Shown one piece after another: positions 24,037 to 33,256 of a DNA stretch of 64,000 nucleotides. The DNA is taken from NCBI GenBank assembly GCA_031549345.1, contig JAVBPY010000011.1:1-64000 (forward strand). The letters run 5' to 3'. The number at the start of each line of letters is the position of its first letter. Position 1 is the first letter of the stretch. The notes below the pieces were generated by a model. It was not told the origin of the DNA. It did no database searches and saw nothing but the letters and a program-made list of their open reading frames with translations. The position numbers and the translations under genes are program-made. The stretch comes from CASFRF01 sp031549345. Its GTDB lineage: Bacteria; Verrucomicrobiota; Lentisphaeria; Victivallales; Victivallaceae.

Positions 24037-26538
24037 TTATTCGTCCCGTCCTTCAATCGGAAAGAAGAGCAGCTTCTGGTTGTCCAGAACCACCCGGACG
24101 CCGGACGCGCGATCCATCGATCCACGCAGGAGTTCTTCCGCCAAAGGATCTTCGATCATGCGTTCGACCGCGCGCCGGAGGGGGCGGGCGCCGAATTCCG
24201 GCTCGTACCCCTTGCCGATGATGAAATCCTTGACGTCGGGCTCCATTTCCAGTGTAAGTTTTCTATCCGCAAGGCGTTCACGCACACGCCCGAGTTCCAC
24301 GTCGATAATCGCCTTCAGATCGTCGGCGTTCAGGCGGCGGAAAACGATCAATTCATCCACCCGGTTCACGAACTCCGGCTTGAAGAATTTCCGCGCATTT
24401 TCGAGCAGCTTCTCCCGCGCCTCGTCCCCTTCGGGCACGCCGGAACCGAATCCGAGTGAGCCGCCCTTCAGCGTCCGCTCCGCACCGATGTTGCTGGTCA
24501 TGATAATCACAGTATTGCGGAAATCAATCCTCCGTCCCAGGGTGTCGGTAATCCGCCCCTCTTCCAGAATCTGCAGGAGGATGTGCGAAACATCCGGGTG
24601 CGCCTTCTCGATCTCGTCGAACAATACCACCGAGTAGGGGCGGCGGCGCACACGCTCCGTAAGCTCCCCCCCTTCCCCATATCCGACATACCCCGGCGGC
24701 GATCCCACCAGGCGCGTAACATTGAACTTTTCCATGTACTCGGACATATCCACTTGAATCAACGCTTCCGCGTTGCCGAACATGAATTCCGCCAGCGCCC
24801 GCGCCAGCAACGTCTTCCCCACCCCCGTCGGCCCCAGGAAAACAAACGAACCGATCGGGCGGGACGGGTTCTTCAGCGCCGCGCGCGAACGGCGCAAGGC
24901 ACGTGAAATCGCTCCGATCGCCTCGGTCTGCCCGATCACCGTTTTGGAAAGTTCCTCTTCCATGCGGAGGAGCTTGCGGGTTTCCCCCTCCTCCATTTGC
25001 TGAACAGGGACGCCGGTCAAAGCGGCCACCACCTTCGCCACCGCCTCGCGGTCGATAACCGGGGCGTTTTCGGTGCATTTTTTCCGCCAGTCCTTCTTCT
25101 TCTTTTCCAATTGTCCGGCAAGTTTACGCTCCCGGTCGCGGCATTTCGCCGCTTCCTCAAAATCCTGCGCATCCACCGCCTTTTCCTTGGATTCAATGGC
25201 TTCGGCAATCTTGGCGGCGAGGAGGCTGTTGTCCGGCGGCACGCCGAAATTGGCGATACGCGCCCGCGCGCCCGCCTCATCCATTACATCGATGGCCTTA
25301 TCCGGCAAAAAGCGGCCGGAGATATACCGGTCCGCCAAACGCACCGCATCGGCGAGCGCCTCTTCGGTGTAATGCACCTGATGATGTTTTTCGTACGCCG
25401 GCGCAAGGCCAATAAGAATTTTGATCGAATCTTCCACCGAAGGCGGATTGACCATGATCGACTGGAAACGCCGCTCCAACGCCGCATCCTTTTCGATCCC
25501 CTTCCGGTATTCGTCAAGCGTAGTCGCCCCCACGCACTGCAATTCTCCGCGTGAAAGCGCCGGTTTTATGATGTTCGCCGCATCCATCGCCCCTTCCGCG
25601 CCGCCCGCACCGACGAGCGTGTGGAGTTCGTCGATAAATAAAATCACAGATTTCGCGTTGCGCACTTCGTCGATCACCGCCTTGATGAGTTCCTCGAACT
25701 GACCGCGGTATTTGGTTCCGGCAACCATCAACGGGAGGTCCAGCGCGTAAATTTTCTTGTCCGCCAGAAGATCGGGCACCGCGCCGGCGACAATCGCCTG
25801 CGCCAACCCTTCGAGAATCGCGGTCTTCCCCACCCCCGCCTCGCCGATGAGCACCGGGTTGTTTTTCGTCCTCCGGCAGAGGACTTGGATGACGCGTTCA
25901 ATTTCCGCCTGCCGCCCGATCACCGGATCGAGCGCGCCCGCCGCCGCCAGGTCCGTCAGGTTGCGCCCGAACGCGTTGAGCGCGGCATAGCCGTCGCCCG
26001 GCATCAAAGGGGACTCGCCCGAAACGCCGCCGGCGGGCTGCTCCGCCGCGTTTTCCTCCGGCGAGGGGATATAATCGGCGTCCAGTTCTTTGCGGATTTC
26101 GCGGCGAACCTTCTTCAGGTCGATCTCCATACGCGAGAACACCTGTGCGCAGGGGCCTTCCGATGTGGCGAGAAGCGCCAGAAGCAAATGTTCGGTGCCG
26201 ATGAACGTGTAGTTCATCGCCCGGGCTTCCCGCGCGGCGTCCTTGATAATCTTCCGGAGTCCCGGTGAAATCGGCGGCATCTCATTTCCCTGGAAAAGAG
26301 ATGCGTCCGTTTCGCTGGCTTTCAAAACTTCGCGGGCGAGCTGTTCCGGCCATGCGCCGAGCGCCCGGAGAACATTCAGCGCAACGCCGTCCGTCAGGGC
26401 AAGGAGGCCAAGAAGCAGATGCTCGGGACCGACGTGAGCGTGTCCAAGGCGCTTCGCCTCATTTTGCGCCAGCGTCAGCGCCTTGCGCGCGCGCGGCGTC
26501 AAGTCGCCCAAAGAAAGTTCGTCTTCGTAATTCGCCAT
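24037..26538 (-). CDS. clpC: ATP-dependent Clp protease ATP-binding subunit ClpC
   Basis: ClpC unfolds proteins for ClpP. The 833 residues follow the expected order: two N-terminal repeats (1-150), AAA1 with GEAGVGKT (about residue 240), a central segment with a UVR-like AQDFEEAAKCRDRE, AAA2 with GPTGVGKT (about residue 570) and the C-terminal small domain. Family-normal length. A good promoter lies upstream. It heads an operon with the NUDIX gene, uvrA, the AEC transporter and fucU and is close to clpP and clpX. Confidence 0.95.
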   Translation of the reverse strand: MANYEDELSLGDLTPRARKALTLAQNEAKRLGHAHVGPEHLLLGLLALTDGVALNVLRALGAWPEQLAREVLKASETDASLFQGNEMPPISPGLRKIIKDAAREARAMNYTFIGTEHLLLALLATSEGPCAQVFSRMEIDLKKVRREIRKELDADYIPSPEENAAEQPAGGVSGESPLMPGDGYAALNAFGRNLTDLAAAGALDPVIGRQAEIERVIQVLCRRTKNNPVLIGEAGVGKTAILEGLAQAIVAGAVPDLLADKKIYALDLPLMVAGTKYRGQFEELIKAVIDEVRNAKSVILFIDELHTLVGAGGAEGAMDAANIIKPALSRGELQCVGATTLDEYRKGIEKDAALERRFQSIMVNPPSVEDSIKILIGLAPAYEKHHQVHYTEEALADAVRLADRYISGRFLPDKAIDVMDEAGARARIANFGVPPDNSLLAAKIAEAIESKEKAVDAQDFEEAAKCRDRERKLAGQLEKKKKDWRKKCTENAPVIDREAVAKVVAALTGVPVQQMEEGETRKLLRMEEELSKTVIGQTEAIGAISRALRRSRAALKNPSRPIGSFVFLGPTGVGKTLLARALAEFMFGNAEALIQVDMSEYMEKFNVTRLVGSPPGYVGYGEGGELTERVRRRPYSVVLFDEIEKAHPDVSHILLQILEEGRITDTLGRRIDFRNTVIIMTSNIGAERTLKGGSLGFGSGVPEGDEAREKLLENARKFFKPEFVNRVDELIVFRRLNADDLKAIIDVELGRVRERLADRKLTLEMEPDVKDFIIGKGYEPEFGARPLRRAVERMIEDPLAEELLRGSMDRASGVRVVLDNQKLLFFPIEGRDE

Positions 26539-26581
26539 AGCCGGAGTCCTCCCGGGGTTAAAAAAGGAAAATACCGGAAGT

Positions 26582-26609
26582 AATATAACTCCTCCCTCAA
26601 GGAAATCAA
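26582..26609 (-). promoter_or_regulatory. Promoter of the clpC operon
   Basis: On the minus strand TTGATT (26609-26604) and TATATT (26587-26582), 16-base spacer, 43 bases before the clpC ATG. Confidence 0.65.
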
Positions 26610-26620
26610 TTCATCCCGGG

Positions 26621-27742
26621 TTATTCGGAGAAGGAAAGAGACAAATAATCGTTGAAATACAGAAAGCCCGCCGTCATCGCGAGAAGAATCAAAAGCACAA
26701 TAAGAATTGTGGACATATTGCGCCCGCAGAACAAAAATACCTGCTTCCAGAACGGCGCACGTTCCGCCTTCGGCGCGTAGCCCGTGGTGAAGGCAAAAAT
26801 ATCGTCGCGCAGCTCCGCGACGGTATGGTAACGGTCATCCGGATTCAACGCCATCGCCTGCCGGCAGATCGCGTCGAGCGCCGCCGGAACACTGCTGCCG
26901 GGAACGGAAGAGGGCGATGGAATATCGCCGGCCACGGTCAACTTCATGCGCTCGCGGATGGAGTAACCGGCCAAGGGATCGCGGGAGGTCAGCATGGCGA
27001 ACAATATCGCGCCGAGCGCGTAAATATCCGTCCGTTCATCCTGGCAGTCATTCAGCCCGGCGGCCTGTTCCGGCGCCATATAGCCGGGGGTCCCCTGGGC
27101 GACGCCGTCGCGCGGAGAGTCCTCCGAACGGATCACCCGATGTCCCTCCCCCATATCACGTGCAAGCCCCCAGTCGATCACCGAAAGTTCGCCATGCAAC
27201 CCCACATGCACGTTCGCGGGCTTAAGATCCAAATGCAAAACCCCCTCGCCGTGGGCAAACGCAATGGCGTTGCAGATGCGGATATAAATTTGGAGCAGCA
27301 TCTTCTGCGGATATTGCGCCAGCGTTTCCGGGTCGCGCCGCGCCAGTTTCTTGACCAACGCGGCGAGCGATTGCCCATGCAGGTATTTCATCGTAAAAAA
27401 GGGTGAACCGTTCGCATCCACGCCGATATCGTGCACAGGAACAATGTTCGGGTGCTCAAGACGGGCCGTACGGAGCGCTTCGCGGACAAAACGCACCCGA
27501 TCCCCCAACGGACGTTCGCGGAAATCGGGCATGATCGCCATCGCCAAATCGCGCCCCGTATCGGCGTCATGAACCAGAAGCACCGACTTCATGCCGCCGA
27601 AACCGATCGAGCGGATGAATTTGTACCGTTCCTGCGGCTTCACCGCAATCTGCCGCATAAGTGCGGCGGCCGTTTGTTGCTCTTCCAGCGATTCGGGCGC
27701 GGCCATCACCTCGGTTGCGCTGCCGATCGAGTCGTCCGTCAC
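26621..27742 (-). CDS. Membrane-anchored Ser/Thr protein kinase with WNK-like lysine placement
   Basis: The kinase domain spans about residues 40-320. The usual beta-3 lysine (VAIK) is replaced: LAMAIMPD has Met71. A lysine lies instead in the glycine loop (GFGGMKSV, Lys52), as in eukaryotic WNK kinases. Glu88 in REALRTARLEHPNIV, the catalytic loop HLDLKPANV (Asp172, Lys174, Asn177) and DWG (190-192) are intact. The HRD Arg is Leu. A membrane helix (about 343-365) follows and only a few residues remain outside. It starts with GTG 27742, one base after the clpX stop; ATG at 27706 is an alternative. It belongs to the tig-clpP-clpX operon, which suggests a link to protein quality control. Confidence 0.82.
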   Translation of the reverse strand: MTDDSIGSATEVMAAPESLEEQQTAAALMRQIAVKPQERYKFIRSIGFGGMKSVLLVHDADTGRDLAMAIMPDFRERPLGDRVRFVREALRTARLEHPNIVPVHDIGVDANGSPFFTMKYLHGQSLAALVKKLARRDPETLAQYPQKMLLQIYIRICNAIAFAHGEGVLHLDLKPANVHVGLHGELSVIDWGLARDMGEGHRVIRSEDSPRDGVAQGTPGYMAPEQAAGLNDCQDERTDIYALGAILFAMLTSRDPLAGYSIRERMKLTVAGDIPSPSSVPGSSVPAALDAICRQAMALNPDDRYHTVAELRDDIFAFTTGYAPKAERAPFWKQVFLFCGRNMSTILIVLLILLAMTAGFLYFNDYLSLSFSE

Positions 27743-27743
27743 G

Positions 27744-29075
27744 CTATGCTTTTACCTTCTTTTTGGGTGCCGTGCGCCGGGAGGCGGAGGAAACCAGCAT
27801 CACCGGCTTCTCGCCGCGTACCGCGGCTCCATCGACAACGCAACGGTCGACGCCTTGCGCGGAGGGAGCCTCGAACATCACATCGAGCATCAGCTCTTCC
27901 AGAATTGCCCGCAACCCGCGCGCGCCGGTTCCGCGCTGCACGGCCTTATCGGCCAGCGCTTCGAGCGCATCATCGGTAACTTCCAGCGCAATTCCATCCA
28001 TTGCCAACAACCGCTGGTACTGGCGGATCAGCGCATTGCGCGGCTCTTTCAGGATACGGACGAAGTCTTCACGCCGAAGAGGCGAAAGCTCCGTCAGAAC
28101 CGGCAGACGGCCGACGAATTCGGGAATCAAACCGAAACGGATCAAGTCCTCCGGCTCGCAGAGTGCGAGCGGGTTGGCTTCCAGCGCCTGCGCGTGCTCG
28201 GCGGCCTGCGCGCCTTCTTCTTCCACCAAACGCTTGAAACCAAGCACCTGCTTGCCGCAACGGCGCTGGATGATTTTATCCAGGCCGACGAATGCGCCGC
28301 CGCAGATGAAAAGGATGTTGGTCGTATCGACGTGCAGAAATTCCTGCTGCGGATGCTTCCGCCCGCCCTGGGGCGGAACATTGGCGACGGTCCCCTCGAG
28401 GATCTTCAACAACGCCTGCTGCACCCCTTCGCCCGAAACATCGCGCGTAATCGACACGTTTTCCGTCTTACGGGCGATCTTATCGATTTCATCGACATAG
28501 ATGATCCCGATCTGCGCACGCTTGATATCGTTTTCCGCCGCCTGAACAAGACGGAGAATGATGTTTTCCACATCTTCTCCGACATAACCCGCCTCGGTCA
28601 GCGTTGTCGCATCGCAAATGCAGAAGGGGACGCGGAGAAGACGCGCCAACGTCTGGGCAAGCAGCGTTTTGCCGCTTCCCGTGGGCCCGAGGAGCAAGAC
28701 GTTGCTCTTGGCCAATTCCACATCGGCAAACACATCCGCTCCGTCTTCGGAAGCGGCCCCCTGCGAGCGGAGGCGTTTGTAATGGTTGTAAACCGCCACC
28801 GCGAGAACTTTTTTGGCGTTCTCCTGACCGATCACGTATTTATCGAGCTCGACGGTGATCTCCGCCGGGGTCGGCAGGAGAAAATCCGCGGGCAAAGACG
28901 CGTTGTCGTCGGTGTTCTTATTCGCAAGCACCACGGAGCTGTACCCCGCCTCAAGGCAATCGGCGCAAATGCCGACCCCGTCGTAGGCGCTTTTGGCAAA
29001 CGCCAACTCAGGATTCTCCTGGTTGCCGCGTCCGCAGAAAGCGCAAAGAAGCTCTTTATCTTTATTGCGGGCCAT
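27744..29075 (-). CDS. clpX: ATP-dependent Clp protease ATP-binding subunit ClpX
   Basis: ClpX recognises and unfolds substrates for ClpP. The N-terminal zinc-binding domain (CAFCG and CADC, about residues 11-39) dimerises and binds adaptors. The AAA+ core has GPTGSGKT (about residue 130), a Walker B segment VDEIDKIA and the VLGFKRLVEEE region. The 443-residue length is normal. It lies 3 bases after clpP and is followed directly by the kinase gene. Confidence 0.95.
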   Translation of the reverse strand: MARNKDKELLCAFCGRGNQENPELAFAKSAYDGVGICADCLEAGYSSVVLANKNTDDNASLPADFLLPTPAEITVELDKYVIGQENAKKVLAVAVYNHYKRLRSQGAASEDGADVFADVELAKSNVLLLGPTGSGKTLLAQTLARLLRVPFCICDATTLTEAGYVGEDVENIILRLVQAAENDIKRAQIGIIYVDEIDKIARKTENVSITRDVSGEGVQQALLKILEGTVANVPPQGGRKHPQQEFLHVDTTNILFICGGAFVGLDKIIQRRCGKQVLGFKRLVEEEGAQAAEHAQALEANPLALCEPEDLIRFGLIPEFVGRLPVLTELSPLRREDFVRILKEPRNALIRQYQRLLAMDGIALEVTDDALEALADKAVQRGTGARGLRAILEELMLDVMFEAPSAQGVDRCVVDGAAVRGEKPVMLVSSASRRTAPKKKVKA

Positions 29076-29078
29076 GCA

Positions 29079-29678
29079 TTACACCTTGCTTCCCGGCTTG
29101 GCGACCACCTGGTCCACCAACCCATAGGCCACGGCTTCCGCGGCGGACATGAAAAAGTCGCGCTCGGTATCGCGTTCGATCTTCTTCAGCGCCTGCCCCG
29201 TGTGGTTCGCAAGAATGCTGTTCAGCATGCTCCGGAGGCGGAGAATTTCCTGCGCCTGGATGCTGATGTCGGCGGCCGTTCCCTGCGCGCCGCCCCAGGG
29301 CTGGTGCACCATGATACGGGAGTTGGGAAGAGCGAAACGCTTTCCTTTGGCTCCGGCGGTGAGGAGCACCGCGCCCATGCTGGCGCACTGCCCCATGCAG
29401 TAGGTTTTAACCTGGCAGGAGAGGATCTGGATCGTGTCGTAAATCGCAAGTCCGGCGGTTACGGAGCCGCCGGGGGAATTGATGTACAGATCGATATCCT
29501 TCTTGGGATCTTCCGCCTGAAGAAACAGGAGTTGGGCAATCACCAAATTGGCGACATCGTCGTCAATCGGCGTCCCCAAAAGAATAATCCGGTCTTTAAG
29601 CAAGCGCGAATAAATATCGTACCCGCGCTCGCCGCTCCCGGTTTGTTCAACCACCATCGGCACAAGAAGGCTTTTCAT
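29079..29678 (-). CDS. clpP: ATP-dependent Clp protease proteolytic subunit ClpP
   Basis: ClpP is the tetradecameric serine protease that works with ClpX and ClpC. Catalytic Ser is in GQCASMGA (about residue 103), His in IMVHQPWGG (about 128), and Asp in the later ERDFFMSAAEA region. The 199-residue form starts at ATG 29678 with AAAGGA 8 bases upstream; an ATG three codons earlier overlaps that site. A short propeptide is present. It sits between tig and clpX. Confidence 0.96.
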   Translation of the reverse strand: MKSLLVPMVVEQTGSGERGYDIYSRLLKDRIILLGTPIDDDVANLVIAQLLFLQAEDPKKDIDLYINSPGGSVTAGLAIYDTIQILSCQVKTYCMGQCASMGAVLLTAGAKGKRFALPNSRIMVHQPWGGAQGTAADISIQAQEILRLRSMLNSILANHTGQALKKIERDTERDFFMSAAEAVAYGLVDQVVAKPGSKV

Positions 29679-29714
29679 CCGGCACATCCTTTCAATACAC
29701 TGATTTCCGGCAGA

Positions 29715-31019
29715 TTACTCCGACTGTTTCGCCAGGAAAATCAAAACTTTCTGATTGAGCATATCGAGCTGCAGATCGTCCATTCCGCCGGTTTTCTCCA
29801 GCATCGAACGCAGTTCACTTTCTTTATAGCCGTAATAATGGCTCATTCCCTTGAGCTGCGATTCGAACTCTTCGCGGGTGATTTCAATGTTTTCAATCTT
29901 CGCAATCTTGCGGAGAATGAACGTCTTGCGGAGGTTCGCGACCGCGCGTTTCGCGGCTTCGGCGCGGTGCGCCTCGATGCCGGCCTCGAACGTCTTGGCA
30001 TCCTCTTCGCTCTTAATCGCCTCGTTTGCAATCTTGCGGAGTTCCTTGCCCGATTCGGTCTCCAGAACGCCCGGGGGGAGTTCGAAGTCGGCGACGGCTC
30101 CGGAGAGCTTCTCGTACACAAGACCGACCAGGCCTTCCTGGCGCTTGGAATTCACTTCCTGCTCCATCGCGCCGCGGAGACCGGCCTTGAACGCCTCGAG
30201 GCTCGGGGCCTTGGTTTTCGCGCAAAGCTGCTCGTCGCTAAGCTCGGAGCGGCGGCGGATGCCCAGAACCTTCACCTTGTAATTCACGGTCTTTCCGGCC
30301 AATTCGGTTTCGCGGGAATCGGCGGCATATTCGGCCTTGACGGCGTATTCTTTACCGATCTCGGCCCCGGTGAGCGCGGCGATCGTTCCCGGAATTGTTT
30401 CCGGCTCGCTGAGCCAAATGAACGTATCGTCGCAGGCAACCTGCCGGGCAAGTGCCGGGGAGGCCCCTTCCGGCAACGCGAAATCGGAAGAATAGGCCAC
30501 CTTGAGCATGTCCTCCGCCTGCGCCGGGCCGCCGACTTCGGCGAAATCGCCATACATCTTACGGTAGAACGTAACGCGTTCCTCAAGCTGGGCGTCGGTT
30601 ACTTCTTCTTTCGGGAGATCGACCTTCAGGGCCTTGTAGTCACCAAGCTCAAATTCGGGAGCAATGTCCACGTTCAGCGTGAACTTGCACTCGGCATCCG
30701 GCTTGATTTCCGGTTCGGCGGCGGGACTGCAGCCGACCACGTCGAGCGATTCATCGGCCATGACCTTCTGGTAGGCGGTGTAAAAAATCCGGCGGCCCAA
30801 CTCTTCCTTGAGCTCCGCGGCGTAACGCGAGCGGATCATCTGGGCGGGCGCCTTGCCCGGGCGGAAACCGGGAATATTGACCGCCATCGAAATTTCGCGC
30901 AACGCCATCTCGCTTTCACGGGCCATATCCGCCTGCGAAACCGTGAAATCGTACTCCCGGCGGCACGCGCCCTGCGTCCGCACTTCCATTCCGATGGCAT
31001 CCGCCAATGTCTTCGCCAT
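29715..31019 (-). CDS. tig: Trigger factor
   Basis: This ribosome-associated chaperone has the N-terminal ribosome-binding signature NIPGFRPGKAP (about residue 48), a central domain with FKBP-like PPIase character, and a C-terminal helical region (about 290-435). ATG at 31019 was selected because it starts the homology and has GGTGA close upstream. It leads the tig-clpP-clpX-kinase operon, a widespread arrangement. Confidence 0.93.
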   Translation of the reverse strand: MAKTLADAIGMEVRTQGACRREYDFTVSQADMARESEMALREISMAVNIPGFRPGKAPAQMIRSRYAAELKEELGRRIFYTAYQKVMADESLDVVGCSPAAEPEIKPDAECKFTLNVDIAPEFELGDYKALKVDLPKEEVTDAQLEERVTFYRKMYGDFAEVGGPAQAEDMLKVAYSSDFALPEGASPALARQVACDDTFIWLSEPETIPGTIAALTGAEIGKEYAVKAEYAADSRETELAGKTVNYKVKVLGIRRRSELSDEQLCAKTKAPSLEAFKAGLRGAMEQEVNSKRQEGLVGLVYEKLSGAVADFELPPGVLETESGKELRKIANEAIKSEEDAKTFEAGIEAHRAEAAKRAVANLRKTFILRKIAKIENIEITREEFESQLKGMSHYYGYKESELRSMLEKTGGMDDLQLDMLNQKVLIFLAKQSE

Positions 31020-31094
31020 ATTTTCACCCGACCTTTCTTCTATCGTCTGTAGTTCTTTGCAAGGCAATACGCCGTTTAAAATAATAATCCTGGT

Positions 31095-31123
31095 ACTATA
31101 GCTCTCTTTTCGTTTCTTTTCAA
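31095..31123 (-). promoter_or_regulatory. Promoter of the tig-clpP-clpX-kinase operon
   Basis: On the minus strand TTGAAA (31123-31118) and TATAGT (31100-31095), 17-base spacer. Confidence 0.75.
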
Positions 31124-31133
31124 TATCTTTTTC

Positions 31134-31161
31134 TTGATTTTTCGCAGATTTGCGCTAGTGT
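31134..31161 (+). promoter_or_regulatory. Possible promoter of marC
   Basis: TTGATT (31134-31139) and TAGTGT (31156-31161), 16-base spacer. The -10 box is weak, so this is tentative. Confidence 0.4.
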
Positions 31162-31189
31162 ATCGGAACATGAACACAACGGACGAATT

Positions 31190-31786
31190 ATGATCAACAA
31201 CTTCTGGCCTACGGTAATCCTCCTCTTCATGGTCATGGATTCCCTGGGCAACCTTCCGGTCTTCGTCGCCACGTTGGACCATCTCACGCCGCGGCGGTAT
31301 GTGGCGGTGGTTCTGCGGGAATCGCTGATCGCGCTCGGGATTCTCGGCGCGTTCCTTTTGTGCGGGGAGCAAATACTCGCCCTCCTTCACATCAGCCAGG
31401 CTTCGCTGGAGCTTGCGGGAGGGATCGTCCTCTTCCTGATCGCACTGAACATGATCTTCGGCCCGCCCGCCAAAACGCCGAACGCGCCGCCGGAGCGCGA
31501 ACCGCTGGTTGTTCCGCTGGCCATTCCGTTGATTGCGGGACCGGCTTCCATGTCCAGCTGCATCCTCATCGGCGGATCGCCGGGAATGCCGTTTATCCTG
31601 AGCGCGGTGGCGCTCATCCTTGCGTGGAGCGGCGGAACCGCGCTCCTGCTTGCGGGGCGTTACGCGCGCAATTTCGTGGGACCCAAGGCCCTTTCGGCGC
31701 TGGAAACCCTCGCCGGATTGGTCCTCGCGGCGATGGCGGTGGAGATGGCGGTTCGCGGCATCCGCTCCGCCTTCAAACTCGGCTGA
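31190..31786 (+). CDS. marC: MarC/UPF0056 family membrane protein
   Basis: This 198-residue inner-membrane protein has about six helices. It shows the family-type N-terminus FMVMDSLGNLPVFVA, the central PLAIPLIAGPASMS loop with its conserved proline and glycine, and a final helix near LAAMAVEMAVRGI. The biochemical role of MarC proteins is unresolved. It is convergent with the GH32-like gene and overlaps it by 14 bases. Confidence 0.88.
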   Translation: MINNFWPTVILLFMVMDSLGNLPVFVATLDHLTPRRYVAVVLRESLIALGILGAFLLCGEQILALLHISQASLELAGGIVLFLIALNMIFGPPAKTPNAPPEREPLVVPLAIPLIAGPASMSSCILIGGSPGMPFILSAVALILAWSGGTALLLAGRYARNFVGPKALSALETLAGLVLAAMAVEMAVRGIRSAFKLG

Positions 31787-33254
31787 CGCGAAGCTTGCGA
31801 AAACACGCCGCGCCCCGATCCACCGCAAGCCCGATTGCGCCGGTCGTCCCCTTCGCATACGTGAATGCAAGGAGCAGAACATCCTCCACATAAAACTCCA
31901 GCGCCACGCCGCGACGGATCAACCGGAGGTGCATGCGGCCACGGGAGCACACGTCGGCCGTCCGTATTTCGGTGAACTCCAAAAACGGGAGATCGGCCGC
32001 CATCACCCGCCCGGCCTCCGGTTCCACGAAGAACCCGAGCCCCCGTTCATGCGGCCAAATATTCGGTACATTTTCCTGCCTATGCACAACGAATCCGGCG
32101 GCCGCGGCGGAAGACTCCAATTCGCATTCGAGCATAAAAAAATCGCCCCAATCGCCCGCCAGGGGCAACACACTCCAGCGGTCCGCACACTGTCCGGAAA
32201 TTTCCACTTCACCCCATACCCAATGTGCATCCTTCATTCCCCAGATTTGCCCCCATGTTTTTTCCATCGCCAACGGGAACGGGGCGGCAGCTTCCTTAAA
32301 GGGAAGCGGCCAATACAAAAGAGCAAGGCGCCCGTTTCGCAAGGTATAACGCTTGGGGGTGCTTAAAAAACCGACACGGAGGCGGGAGTCGAGGAATTCG
32401 GGATTTTGCCGGATGCGGTCGGTGTACAGTGCAAGCCGGGCATCGTCTTTTGCTATCGACCGCACCGAAATGGGCGAGGCGCTTCGTGCCCCAAGGAGCA
32501 CGAAATCGTCCGGCAGGCGGAATGGTCCATAGGGAGAATCGGACTGCGCATACACCGTCGCCCCCGTCATCGCATCCGGAAGAGCACCGCGGCCGCCATA
32601 GACGTTGCCCGTAAGCATGGTAAGAAACCATCGCCCTTCCAACTCAAAAACATCCGGGACCTCCACGCAGGCGAAGGGGCCGCCGAAAAACACCGCGCCC
32701 CGATCCTCCCAGTGCAGTAAGTCACGTGAGAACGCGACGAAAATCGCGGATGTTTCACAGAGCGTTTCCGCCTGCCGCCGCGCCGCATAATAGCCGAGGA
32801 ACCCATCGCCGTCCGGCGCAGGAATCACGCACAAATCGCGGCAGTCGGACATCCCCGGAATCGGGGAATTCGGCGCACGAACTACGGGATTTCCGGCGAA
32901 GCGTTTGAAGCATTCGCCGTCAGAGCTCCGCGCAAGACCGATGGCCTGTTCCCTGCCGAACGTGCGGCTCCCACGCATGGTGTAATACAGATAAACATCC
33001 CCATCGGGGGCGTTTATGGCGCACCCCGTCCAGGGCTGGAGATCGTCATCCGAATTTTCCGGATCGGGGGCAAGGGCGTTGGGACGCGTCTCCCAGTAAA
33101 CGAGGTCGCGTGAAACGGCGTGCCCAAGTTCTTCCTGCGCGGAGCTTTTCCGGTCCTCCGCGCAATCGCGCTGAAGAAAATACAAATGGAAAAGCCCTTC
33201 GCGCTCGAGGCACCACGCGTCCCAAACCAACATGCCTTCGGGTGCGTAACGCAT
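31773..33254 (-). CDS. GH32-like five-bladed propeller glycosidase
   Basis: The 493-residue protein looks like a clan GH-J enzyme (fructosidase type). Candidate residues match the three GH32 positions: Asp12 in LVWDAW (nucleophile-like), Arg139-Asp140 in MSDCRDLCV (RDP-like) and Glu198 in ACVEVPDVF (acid/base-like). The first and last motifs differ from the classic WMNDPNG and EC forms, so the substrate may not be fructan. A C-terminal beta-sandwich (about 370-493, with MHLRLIRRGVALEFYVED) fits GH32. No signal peptide is seen, so it probably works in the cytoplasm. ATG 33254 follows the previous stop by 2 bases; it is the last gene of the hydrolase-pseudopilin operon. Confidence 0.7.
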   Translation of the reverse strand: MRYAPEGMLVWDAWCLEREGLFHLYFLQRDCAEDRKSSAQEELGHAVSRDLVYWETRPNALAPDPENSDDDLQPWTGCAINAPDGDVYLYYTMRGSRTFGREQAIGLARSSDGECFKRFAGNPVVRAPNSPIPGMSDCRDLCVIPAPDGDGFLGYYAARRQAETLCETSAIFVAFSRDLLHWEDRGAVFFGGPFACVEVPDVFELEGRWFLTMLTGNVYGGRGALPDAMTGATVYAQSDSPYGPFRLPDDFVLLGARSASPISVRSIAKDDARLALYTDRIRQNPEFLDSRLRVGFLSTPKRYTLRNGRLALLYWPLPFKEAAAPFPLAMEKTWGQIWGMKDAHWVWGEVEISGQCADRWSVLPLAGDWGDFFMLECELESSAAAAGFVVHRQENVPNIWPHERGLGFFVEPEAGRVMAADLPFLEFTEIRTADVCSRGRMHLRLIRRGVALEFYVEDVLLLAFTYAKGTTGAIGLAVDRGAACFRKLRVSRV

Positions 33255-33256
33255 TT

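Noticed and set aside
24036..24125. Extended NUDIX start at 24125
   Set aside because: The extra 30 residues overlap clpC in another frame and have no NUDIX similarity.
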